A stretch of DNA of 5,708 nt from JAICKM01 sp035693165 (GTDB lineage: Bacteria; Chloroflexota; Chloroflexia; QHBQ01; JAICKM01): assembly GCA_035693165.1 (NCBI GenBank), contig DASSGZ010000419.1:1-5708 (forward strand), given 5' to 3'. The notes under the pieces are model-generated. The model was not told where the DNA came from. It saw only the letters and a list, made by a program, of their open reading frames with translations, and searched no databases. A program made the position numbers and the translations under genes. Positions 1 to 5,708 of this stretch are shown one piece after another. Each line of letters begins with the position of its first letter. The stretch's first letter is position 1.

Positions 1-195
1 CCTCTGGTCGCCGCCGGCCCAAGGAGGCCGATTCGCCAGCCGCCCCATAGCCCAGAAGAAGTGCGCGGATACCGCTCTACTGTCGTAGTCGCTGCTGCCG
101 CCGCCCCTATCGGTGTGGGTGTTGCTCGGGGATCGCAGGCAACACCAGCTGTAGAACCGCCGAATCCCTATATGGAGTCCGACAGACGGGCATAA
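1..195 (+). other. Open frame reaching the left edge, possibly the C-terminal tail of an upstream gene
   Basis: One + strand frame is open from base 1 to a TAA at 193-195 (64 codons), while the other two + frames hit stops by about positions 50 and 88. The deduced peptide is rich in Ala, Pro, Arg and Val, includes the stretch VVVAAAAAPIGVGV and ends in ESDRRA; no family is recognised. Base composition drops from GC-rich to clearly AT-richer just after the stop, as expected at the end of a gene. Against it, third-position GC is only about 55% by eye, lower than in the genes to the right, and the opposite strand is also open in two frames here. It could equally be non-coding GC-rich DNA. Confidence 0.2.
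118..146. repeat. 8-bp perfect inverted repeat
   Basis: GGTGTTGC at 118-125 is matched by its exact reverse complement GCAACACC at 139-146, with a 13-base spacer. No T-run follows on either side, so it is not an intrinsic terminator. It could be a regulator-binding dyad or a chance match inside the possible gene tail. Confidence 0.3.
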
Positions 196-507
196 GATAA
201 CATGCGAGCCGTGTTTATCTCCGGTATCGTCGCCCCTTTTTGGATCATGCTGATTACCCGGTTTTATATCCTAACACGACATAGTACTAAAGGGCTATTG
301 TTTCTCGAAATCTCATTCAGTAAACTTATGGTAGATTAATCCTGGCAGCAGCACGAATATCTATTCCCGCATTTGTGCGAAATGGAACCACACAATGCGT
401 ACTGGGGGTCCTCGTTCGCGGATAGCAGGAGGGGGATAACGTTGTCGATTCTATTCACGCCGGTGCGGTTGGGGGTTGGGGCCGCCTAGGCACTACGGAG
501 ATCCCTC
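196..507. other. Intergenic region upstream of the two-component operon
   Basis: About 310 bases without a supportable gene. The first half (roughly 200-360) is markedly AT-richer than the rest of the window and stop codons are frequent in all frames. The second half contains scattered G-runs (404-408, 431-435, 471-475, 478-481). A TAG at 487-489, in frame with the histidine kinase, rules out a longer N-terminus for that gene. This stretch should contain the operon promoter; only one weak candidate could be made out. Confidence 0.6.
298..326 (+). promoter_or_regulatory. Weak sigma-70-like promoter candidate for the two-component operon
   Basis: TTGTTT at 298-303 could serve as a -35 box and TAAACT at 321-326 as a -10 box, separated by the optimal 17 bases. 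They match the consensus at three and four of six positions. The pair lies in the AT-richest part of the upstream region, about 180 bases before the histidine kinase start, which would give a long leader. The match is weak and could be chance. Confidence 0.2.
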
Positions 508-1890
508 ATGTGGCAATCGCTTTGTCGCTGTGCTATCTCGGATCCCGCCCAGCAGCGCAACGGTGCACTGTTGGCCGAGGTGTTACTCCTGCTGGCCGGT
601 ATCAACGCCCTGTGCGTGGGGCGCGAACTGGTGTACCCGGCGGATTCCGTGTTCGTCCGGCTCGTGCTGCTCGGGTCGCTGATCTTGCTCGGCGCGTTGT
701 ATCTCGCCAATCGTCGCGGCGCGGTGGGGCCCGCGACCTGGGGGTTGCTGGCGCTGCTGATGCTGGCCGTGAACGGCTTATCCACCGCCGGACCCGCGTT
801 CATCCCGGATTTGGTCGATCCGTTGTTCTTCGTGCTGCCCATCGCGTTAGCCGGGGCCTTGCTGCCCTTGCGCGCGCTCCTGCTCATCGTGGGCGGCGCG
901 ATCCTTAACGCCGCCTGGTTGTATATGGCGGGTAGTCCCGGCCTAGCGGCGTTGCGCGCGGCGCCCGACCAGTTGCGCGAGCAGGTCGTGAACGCGGGCG
1001 TCCTGTTTGTCGCCACCGGGGTGTTCGCCTGGCTCAGCTATCGCCGCATCAACCAGGCACTGGCCGAGCAGCAGCGGCTGTATGGGGCGCTGCAAGTTAA
1101 AGAAGCCCAGCGGGCGCATCTGTTAGCCCAGGTGCTGGCCGCGCAGGAAGAAGAACGGCGCCGCCTCACACGCGAATTGCATGATGGGCCGGTACAGGCC
1201 CTGCTGGCCCAGAAGCTGGTTCTCGAGCGTTGCGGAGAGCAACTGGCCGCCGGGGCGACGGCGGCCCTTCAAAAGGATCTCGACTGCCTGTGGCGACGCG
1301 AATGTGAGATCATCGCGACCTTACGCGACCTGATGAGCCATCTCCGGCCGCCGGGCCTGGATAGCTTTGGCTTGGGCAGCGCTCTCCAGCAATTCGCCAC
1401 CGAGTTGAGTCGCGACAGTACGTTGGCCGTCGTGGTCGAGGCGCAGTTGGCCGCACAACTGAATCCCGACCAGGAAATTCTGGTCTTTCGGGTGATCCAA
1501 GAAGCGCTGATCAACGCCCGCACGCATAGTCAAGCCACGCAGGCTCGGGTGCGGCTGACGCACCGAGCCGGGCGTCTGTACGGCGAAATCCGCGACAACG
1601 GCTGTGGTTTCGTCCTGACCGAGGCGGCGTCCCGCGCGCTCGCTACTGGTCACCTGGGCCTGGCGAGTATGCGCGAACGCGCCGAGGCCGCCGGCGGGCA
1701 TTTAACCATTACCAGTATGCCGGGGACAGGGACACGGATCGCGTTTGTGATTCCGGCCCGCACGCCGAGCGCCCCGCTCGTTCCCGCCAGTGCCGATCTC
1801 GAACCGGCGTCCGCCGTACTACTACCCCCCGATACGTATGCTACGTCCCCCTACCCGTCGGGTAACCAAACGAATATCAGGAGGATCTGA
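508..1890 (+). CDS. Membrane sensor histidine kinase, NarL/LiaS type (HisKA_3 + HATPase)
   Basis: Sensor kinase of a two-component system: it should autophosphorylate on a histidine and pass the phosphate to the regulator encoded next. Residues 20-180 contain about six hydrophobic segments (near 20-38, 49-67, 76-92, 104-120, 122-142, 161-178) with short loops and no recognisable extracellular sensor domain, so the signal is probably sensed in or near the membrane. A coiled-coil-like linker (182-216) leads to the HisKA_3 motif RELHDGPVQ with phosphoacceptor His225. The HATPase domain shows an N-box (QEALINARTH, Asn336), the G1 motif DNGCGF (363-368), and GHLGLASMRER plus GTGT (381-391, 406-409). 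A Pro/Ser-rich tail of about 43 residues follows. The ATG has GGAG at 497-500, seven bases upstream, and an in-frame stop at 487-489. The stop codon overlaps the regulator's start by one base, so the two are translationally coupled. The stimulus is unknown. Confidence 0.95.
   Translation: MWQSLCRCAISDPAQQRNGALLAEVLLLLAGINALCVGRELVYPADSVFVRLVLLGSLILLGALYLANRRGAVGPATWGLLALLMLAVNGLSTAGPAFIPDLVDPLFFVLPIALAGALLPLRALLLIVGGAILNAAWLYMAGSPGLAALRAAPDQLREQVVNAGVLFVATGVFAWLSYRRINQALAEQQRLYGALQVKEAQRAHLLAQVLAAQEEERRRLTRELHDGPVQALLAQKLVLERCGEQLAAGATAALQKDLDCLWRRECEIIATLRDLMSHLRPPGLDSFGLGSALQQFATELSRDSTLAVVVEAQLAAQLNPDQEILVFRVIQEALINARTHSQATQARVRLTHRAGRLYGEIRDNGCGFVLTEAASRALATGHLGLASMRERAEAAGGHLTITSMPGTGTRIAFVIPARTPSAPLVPASADLEPASAVLLPPDTYATSPYPSGNQTNIRRI
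1879..1884 (+). promoter_or_regulatory. Consensus Shine-Dalgarno of the response regulator, inside the kinase gene
   Basis: A perfect AGGAGG lies five bases before the ATG at 1890 and within the last codons of the kinase gene. It fixes the regulator's start and suggests the regulator can be translated at a higher rate than the kinase, whose own site is only GGAG. Confidence 0.8.
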
Positions 1891-2546
1891 TGGCGCCTAT
1901 TCAACTTTTGCTGGTGGATAATCATACGATGTTCCGGGAAGGCCTACGCTGGGCGCTGGAACAGGCGCCCGATCTGCAAGTGGTAGGTGAAGCCGCGACG
2001 GGCAGCGAGGCGGTACGGGCCGTCGCCGAGCTTCGGCCCGATGTGGTGCTCATGGATATTGACATGCCGGAGATGAATGGCGTGGAAGCGACGCGCCGGA
2101 TCCTCGCGCAGCATCCGCAGACGGCGGTAGTGATGCTCAGCGTGATCCAGGCCGAGGAGTATGTGTTCCAGGCGGTCAAAGTGGGGGCGTGCGGCTACAT
2201 CTGTAAGGACCAGGCCACATCGGAGGCGATCCGCGCGGTGCGGGCGGCGGCACGGGGCGAAGCGATTATCGACCCCGCTGTGGCGGCGCGGCTCCTGCAC
2301 GAGTTCGGGCGGGTCTGGCAGCCGCCGCCCGCCGGTGCCCCGCTGCTGGACCAGCGCGAGACCGACATCTTGCGGCGAATCGCCCGCGGCGCCAGTAATC
2401 GGGAAATCGGAGTGGCGCTCGGGTTGGCCGAGAAAACGATCAAGAAAGCCGTGACCCGCATCTTTACGAAATTGGAGATCAGTGACCGCACCCAGGCGGC
2501 CGTTTACGCCGCCCAGCATGGGCTGCTGGATGAGACGACGCAGTAA
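1890..2546 (+). CDS. Response regulator, NarL/LuxR family
   Basis: Cytoplasmic DNA-binding partner of the kinase just upstream. Residues 4-120 form a receiver domain: Asp10 of the acidic pocket, phosphoacceptor Asp56 in LMDIDMPEMNG, the switch residue Ser84, Tyr103 and the conserved Lys106. The usual second pocket acid is Asn11 (VDNH instead of VDDH). A Pro-rich linker (144-151) leads to a LuxR-type helix-turn-helix at 152-213, with RETDILRRIARGASNREI, then EKTIKKAVTRIFTKL as the recognition region and DRTQAAVYA at the end. Length (218 aa) is normal for the family. The canonical His of the T-V-K-x-H-V motif is Ala187 here. The ATG overlaps the kinase stop and follows a perfect AGGAGG. An intrinsic terminator about 40 bases downstream ends the unit. 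Targets are unknown; autoregulation or control of the neighbouring large gene would be guesses. Confidence 0.95.
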   Translation: MAPIQLLLVDNHTMFREGLRWALEQAPDLQVVGEAATGSEAVRAVAELRPDVVLMDIDMPEMNGVEATRRILAQHPQTAVVMLSVIQAEEYVFQAVKVGACGYICKDQATSEAIRAVRAAARGEAIIDPAVAARLLHEFGRVWQPPPAGAPLLDQRETDILRRIARGASNREIGVALGLAEKTIKKAVTRIFTKLEISDRTQAAVYAAQHGLLDETTQ

Positions 2547-2583
2547 GCCGCACTCCAGCAGGGCTTTCTCCAGCTTACATAAT

Positions 2584-2634
2584 CATCAGGGCCACCGGCA
2601 TCTTACAGTAGATGCCGGTGGCCCTGGTGTTTTT
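2584..2634 (+). terminator. Strong rho-independent terminator after the two-component operon
   Basis: A perfect 16-bp GC-rich stem pairs 2587-2602 (CAGGGCCACCGGCATC) with 2611-2626. It extends by one inner T-A pair and by three outer pairs (one a G-T wobble), leaving a six-base loop, TACAGT. Five T residues follow at 2630-2634, three bases past the perfect stem. The opposite side lacks a matching A-run, so it should act on + strand transcription only. It separates the kinase/regulator transcript from the large gene downstream. Confidence 0.9.
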
Positions 2635-2710
2635 ACCTATCGGCTCTGCCGTTCGCAGGCCGGGCGACTATCGGGCCCTGCCGGCAGAAAAATAGGATCC
2701 CTTTCGGCTC

Positions 2711-2722
2711 CGCCAATTGGCG
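2711..2722. repeat. Perfect 12-bp palindrome, possible operator
   Basis: CGCCAATTGGCG reads the same on both strands. It lies about 40 bases upstream of a -10-like TACAAT and about 140 bases before the start of the large gene. That position suits a binding site for a dimeric regulator, for instance a LuxR-type protein, but no second copy was noticed and no regulator can be assigned. Confidence 0.35.
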
Positions 2723-2852
2723 ACTGTTGCCGCTATCGGCGGCGCGGAGGCATCCTCTACAATAGCTTGGGGTATTGTCGTAGTTTGGGCTAACTCTAAC
2801 GACTGCCGCACGAAACCCCAATAGCAGGTGATCTTTGTTGTCCAATCAGGAA

Positions 2853-2858
2853 GAGGAG
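2853..2858 (+). promoter_or_regulatory. Shine-Dalgarno of the large SBBP/Rhs gene
   Basis: GAGGAG lies six bases before the ATG at 2865. It supports this start over the in-frame TTG codons at 2835 and 2838, which lack a site at useful distance. Confidence 0.75.
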
Positions 2859-2864
2859 CTGACG

Positions 2865-5708
2865 ATGCGCCAGGTCTCGCTGTCTGCTGGAATTAGCCGG
2901 GGTTTATCGCTGCTCATGCTGGTCTGCCTGCTCCTTCAGAATCCTCTGACATCCTTGACTGCGGATCGTCCGGCGCCCGGTGCTGCTACAGCAGCTGCAG
3001 CGTCGGGGAGTTTCGCCCGGCTCCCGGCCGCGCACTTGGATGCGGCCAGCCAGCCGCCAGGTGGAGCAAGCACCACGCGTAGCGCCGCCGGCACCCAGCC
3101 CTTGAACAGCCTGCCGCTGGCCTTTGAACCCAATGTTGGGCAAACCGATCCTGCCGTCCACTTCCTGGTCCACGCGCCGGGCGGGATCCTGTTCTTTACG
3201 CCCGCTGAGATCGTCCTGGCTCTTACCAATGCGCCGATCACCGCCACCACGGTCCTAGGCGCGCACACCGCCTCAGAGTCCTCACCAAATGCTGCGCCGC
3301 GCAGTGTCGTGCGTCTGCAATTTGTGGGCGCCAATGGTGCTCCCGAGTTGACGAGTGGGGGTGCTCTGACAGGGCGGGTGAATTACTTTGCCGGTAGCGA
3401 TCCGCAAGCCTGGCAGGCTGATATCCCGACTTACGCGGGTGTGACATATGCCGGACTGTATCCCGGCATCGATCTGGCCTATGCCGGCGCGAACGGACAC
3501 CTCAAGAGTACCTATACTGTGGCCGCAGGCGCGGACCCTGGCCGCATTCGCTGGCACTATCAGGGCGCCAATGCGGTGCAAGTGGATACGGCCGGTAACT
3601 TGCAGGTGCGGGTTGATCCCCCGCCGGGTAGTGGCCGGGCACCGATTACGATGACCGAACAGATCCCCCTGGCCTGGCAAGTCCGTGGGGACCAGCGCGT
3701 TCCCGTGCGCATCCGTTATGCCGTTAATCCCGACAACTCGGTACGTTTCGCGCTTGGTCCCTACGATGCGACCCAGCCGCTCGCCATCGACCCAACCCTG
3801 GTGTATTCGACCTATCTCGGCGGCAGCGCCGATGATAGGGGGCGTGGTGGTATTGCCGTGGACAGCAGCGGCCAGGTCTACGTGACCGGGGATACCTATT
3901 CGACCAATTTCCCCACCGCCAACCCGATCCCCCCGCCGCCGCCGGATAACCATAATGCCTTCATCACCAAACTCAAGGCCGACGGCTCAGGGCTGCTCTA
4001 CTCGACCTACCTGGGGGGCAATAGTGATGATGCTGGGGAGGCGATCGCCGTCGATGCCTCCGGGAATGCCTATGTGACCGGAGGCACGCTCTCGACCAAT
4101 TTCCCCATTGTGAACGGCTACCAGACCGCCAACGGTGGCACGCTCAATACCCGTGATGCCTTCGTGGTCAAGATTAGCGCCACCGGCAGCCTGCTCTACT
4201 CCACCTACTTAGGGGGTAGCAGCGACGAAAACCCCTTCAGCTTAGCGCTGGACTCCAGCAGCAATGTCTACATCACCGGGTTCACGAACTCATCCACCGG
4301 GTTCCCGATTCGCGGTGCCTACCAGTCCTCTGCTCAGGGCCTCTACGATGCCTTTGTGGCTAAGTTGAATCCGGCGACCTCGGGCAATGCCTCGTTGATC
4401 TATTCCAGCTACTTTGGTGGAAGTAGTTACGATGTGGGCTTGGGTATCGCTGTGGACGGCGCCAATAATGCCTATATTGACGGCTGGACAAGCTCTACGA
4501 ACTTGCCGACCGCAAGCCCTGCCCCCAACACACCGTATCAGCCGCAGAATAACGGTGGGCGTGATGCTTTTGTGTCCAAGCTGAGCTTCAGCGGCGCCAG
4601 TCTCGCGCTCGTTTATTCCACCTACCTTGGGGGAGGTGGCGATGAAGATGACCCAATCAGTAATGATCTATATACAACCGGCGGCACTATGACCTTGGAT
4701 GCCTCCGGCAATGCCTATATCACCGGGTTTACTTATTCGTCCAACTTCCCGATCCTCAACGCCATCCAGGCCACCAATCATGGGAGCGCAGATGCGTTCG
4801 TGACCGAGTTGAACCCGACCGGGTCCGCCCTCGTATACTCGACGTACCTGGGCGGCAGTTCAGATGATCAAGGGCGGGCAATCGCCCGTGATGGGGCCGG
4901 CAACATCTACCTGACCGGGCGCACCTTCTCCGCGGGGGATTTTCCATTGATCAGTCCCACGCAGTACCAGGCCGGCGGGTATGATGCCTTTGTCACCAAG
5001 CTTAAGGCGGGCGGCGCCACGTTTGTCTACTCCACTTACCTGGGGGGCAGTGGCGAGGATGGTGGCCGAGCCATTGCCATAGACGCGGCGGGCAACGCCT
5101 ATGTGAGCGGCTATACCAATTCGCTTGACTTTCCCAGCGATGGTTCGCCCTACCAGTCGGTCAATGGTGGCGGCTATGATGCCTTCGTGACCAAGCTTAC
5201 CGGCGAGGGCCAGCCGCCGGGTGGTCCTACCGCGGGGGAAAATGGAGGGCCGGGCAGCAACTACGTCAACTGTCCCGTTTGCCATCACACCCCCTCGCCC
5301 GTCAACGGTGCGACCGGGAACTTCTGGCACACCTTCACCGATCTGACCGTCCCTGGACGCGGCATTCCCCTGGAGTTTGCCCGCACCTATAATGCTCAGG
5401 CCGCCAACGTCAACGGTCCCCTGGGCTACGGCTGGACCCATAGCTACAACGAGTACATCGACAGCGACAGCACCAACTACTATCTGCATGACAGCACCGG
5501 CAGCGTGGTCGCCTTCCCGAAATCCGGCCCTCTCCCGGCGCGGGTCCTGGCCCAATTCACCCATAATCCCGACGGCACCTTTGTGCTCACCGCCACCCAT
5601 GGCCTGGACCGGTCCTTCTTCGGGGCCGACGGCAAGCTGACCAAGATCGCGGATCGGAACAACTACACGACGACCTTGAGCTATAACGCCGGGCAGTTGC
5701 GCACCGTG
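2865..5708 (+). CDS. Secreted SBBP beta-propeller / Rhs (DUF6531) giant protein, N-terminal 948 residues, 3' end outside the window
   Basis: The frame stays open for 948 codons up to the window edge with no stop. Residues 1-33 look like a Sec signal peptide: Arg2 and Arg12, a hydrophobic core LSLLMLVCLLL (14-24) and a likely cleavage after LTA (31-33). A low-complexity Ala/Pro/Ser segment follows (34-80). Residues about 83-312 begin with LPLAFEPNVGQ and match the N-terminal domain (DUF7948-like, from memory) common in SBBP proteins. Seven SBBP repeats span 314-782. A Gly/Pro linker carries CPVCHH (803-808). DUF6531 follows, with VNGATGNF (813-820), TDLTVPGRGIPLEFARTYN (825-843) and PLGYGWTHSY (852-861). 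The last visible part, with GADGKLTKIADRN and LSYNAGQLRTV, is the start of Rhs/YD-type repeats. The protein is probably exported and forms a large surface or secreted shell; Rhs proteins of this layout often end in a variable effector domain, which cannot be seen here. It has its own SD and sits after a terminator, so it is a separate transcription unit. Confidence 0.93.
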   Translation, partial: MRQVSLSAGISRGLSLLMLVCLLLQNPLTSLTADRPAPGAATAAAASGSFARLPAAHLDAASQPPGGASTTRSAAGTQPLNSLPLAFEPNVGQTDPAVHFLVHAPGGILFFTPAEIVLALTNAPITATTVLGAHTASESSPNAAPRSVVRLQFVGANGAPELTSGGALTGRVNYFAGSDPQAWQADIPTYAGVTYAGLYPGIDLAYAGANGHLKSTYTVAAGADPGRIRWHYQGANAVQVDTAGNLQVRVDPPPGSGRAPITMTEQIPLAWQVRGDQRVPVRIRYAVNPDNSVRFALGPYDATQPLAIDPTLVYSTYLGGSADDRGRGGIAVDSSGQVYVTGDTYSTNFPTANPIPPPPPDNHNAFITKLKADGSGLLYSTYLGGNSDDAGEAIAVDASGNAYVTGGTLSTNFPIVNGYQTANGGTLNTRDAFVVKISATGSLLYSTYLGGSSDENPFSLALDSSSNVYITGFTNSSTGFPIRGAYQSSAQGLYDAFVAKLNPATSGNASLIYSSYFGGSSYDVGLGIAVDGANNAYIDGWTSSTNLPTASPAPNTPYQPQNNGGRDAFVSKLSFSGASLALVYSTYLGGGGDEDDPISNDLYTTGGTMTLDASGNAYITGFTYSSNFPILNAIQATNHGSADAFVTELNPTGSALVYSTYLGGSSDDQGRAIARDGAGNIYLTGRTFSAGDFPLISPTQYQAGGYDAFVTKLKAGGATFVYSTYLGGSGEDGGRAIAIDAAGNAYVSGYTNSLDFPSDGSPYQSVNGGGYDAFVTKLTGEGQPPGGPTAGENGGPGSNYVNCPVCHHTPSPVNGATGNFWHTFTDLTVPGRGIPLEFARTYNAQAANVNGPLGYGWTHSYNEYIDSDSTNYYLHDSTGSVVAFPKSGPLPARVLAQFTHNPDGTFVLTATHGLDRSFFGADGKLTKIADRNNYTTTLSYNAGQLRTV
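3804..5210 (+). repeat. Seven tandem SBBP (beta-propeller) repeats within the large protein
   Basis: Each unit begins with a YSTYLGG-type motif; the starts are at residues 314, 379, 445, 513, 584, 658 and 722 (bases 3804, 3999, 4197, 4401, 4614, 4836, 5028). Unit lengths are 65, 66, 68, 71, 74, 64 and about 61 residues. The shared pattern is YSTYLGGSxDD, then IAVDxxGNAYVTGxTxSxxFP, then DAFVTKLxxxG. Unit 1 contains a PPPPP insert before its last strand. Unit 4 is the most degenerate (YSSYFGG, and NAYIDGWTSSTNLP). Unit 5 has an acidic insert, GGDEDDPISNDLY. Seven units are the number for one closed seven-bladed propeller, after which SBBP is named. Confidence 0.9.

Larger units (their letters stand above)
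2635..2864. other. Intergenic region between the terminator and the large SBBP/Rhs gene
   Basis: This 230-base stretch carries no supportable gene and should contain the promoter of the large gene. It holds a perfect 12-bp palindrome (2711-2722), a small GCCG-CTAT-CGGC hairpin (2729-2740) and a GAGG-CAT-CCTC hairpin (2747-2757). A TACAAT at 2758-2763 resembles a -10 box, but no -35 box lies at proper spacing. A TGA at 2829-2831, in frame with the large gene, limits how far its start can be moved upstream. Confidence 0.55.

Noticed and set aside
404..481. Possible G-quadruplex from four G-runs before the kinase gene
   Set aside because: The runs are separated by loops of about 22 and 35 bases, far longer than a stable quadruplex normally allows.
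486..1016. Open frame on the - strand (176 codons) opposite the membrane part of the kinase
   Set aside because: The + strand reading gives clear membrane helices joined to a canonical kinase core. The antisense peptide is low in hydrophobic structure and resembles nothing.
1944..2519. Open frame on the - strand (191 codons) opposite the response regulator
   Set aside because: The + strand here encodes an intact receiver and LuxR helix-turn-helix with all key residues; the antisense frame is a composition shadow.
2727..2763. Promoter with TTGCCG (2727-2732) and TACAAT (2758-2763) before the large gene
   Set aside because: The spacing of 25 bases is too long for a sigma-70 promoter, and no better -35 box sits at 16-18 bases, so only the -10-like element is mentioned.
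3282..3953. Long open frame on the - strand (223 codons) opposite the N-terminal domain of the large protein
   Set aside because: It is antisense to the DUF7948-like domain and first SBBP unit, with no recognisable domain and no convincing ribosome binding context.
3804..5210. Repeat array as a CRISPR or mobile-element signal
   Set aside because: The repeats are degenerate, in frame, about 200 bases long and encode SBBP blades. There are no short identical repeats with unique spacers, no terminal inverted repeats and no transposase.
4860..5600. Long open frame on the - strand (246 codons) opposite the SBBP/DUF6531 region
   Set aside because: It is antisense to well-recognised propeller and DUF6531 sequence. 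Its peptide shows no family features, and the long opening follows from GC-rich, repetitive codon use on the + strand.

Overview
The window looks like a GC-rich bacterial chromosome segment. The most likely source is a Chloroflexota member or a similarly Rhs-rich, environmentally living lineage. Three things suggest this: a NarL/LiaS-type two-component pair with GC-rich codon use, a very large secreted protein that joins SBBP beta-propeller repeats to an Rhs-type DUF6531 domain, and strong Shine-Dalgarno sites before all three genes. The assignment rests on recognised family combinations only; no ribosomal or other marker gene is present.

Layout, left to right, with all confident genes on the + strand. 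Positions 1-507 hold no confident gene. The first 195 bases are GC-rich and open in one frame, which could be the tail of an upstream gene. They are followed by an AT-richer stretch with a weak promoter candidate. Positions 508-1890 encode a membrane sensor histidine kinase with about six N-terminal membrane helices, a HisKA_3 dimerisation/phosphoacceptor region and a HATPase domain. Positions 1890-2546 encode its partner NarL/LuxR-type response regulator; stop and start codons share one base. A strong intrinsic terminator (2584-2634) closes this operon. Positions 2635-2864 are an intergenic region with a perfect 12-bp palindrome.

From 2865 to the right edge runs a 948-codon open frame that is not finished in the window. 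In order it shows a signal peptide, a DUF7948-like N-terminal domain, seven SBBP repeats (the number needed for one complete seven-bladed propeller), a linker with a CPVCH motif, a DUF6531 domain and the first Rhs/YD-type sequence.

The kinase and regulator almost certainly work together: the kinase autophosphorylates on His225 and the regulator receives phosphate on Asp56 and binds DNA. Whether they control the neighbouring giant surface or secreted protein is an inference from adjacency only, because the terminator separates the two transcription units. The far end of the giant protein, where Rhs proteins often carry a variable toxin or other effector domain, lies outside the window.
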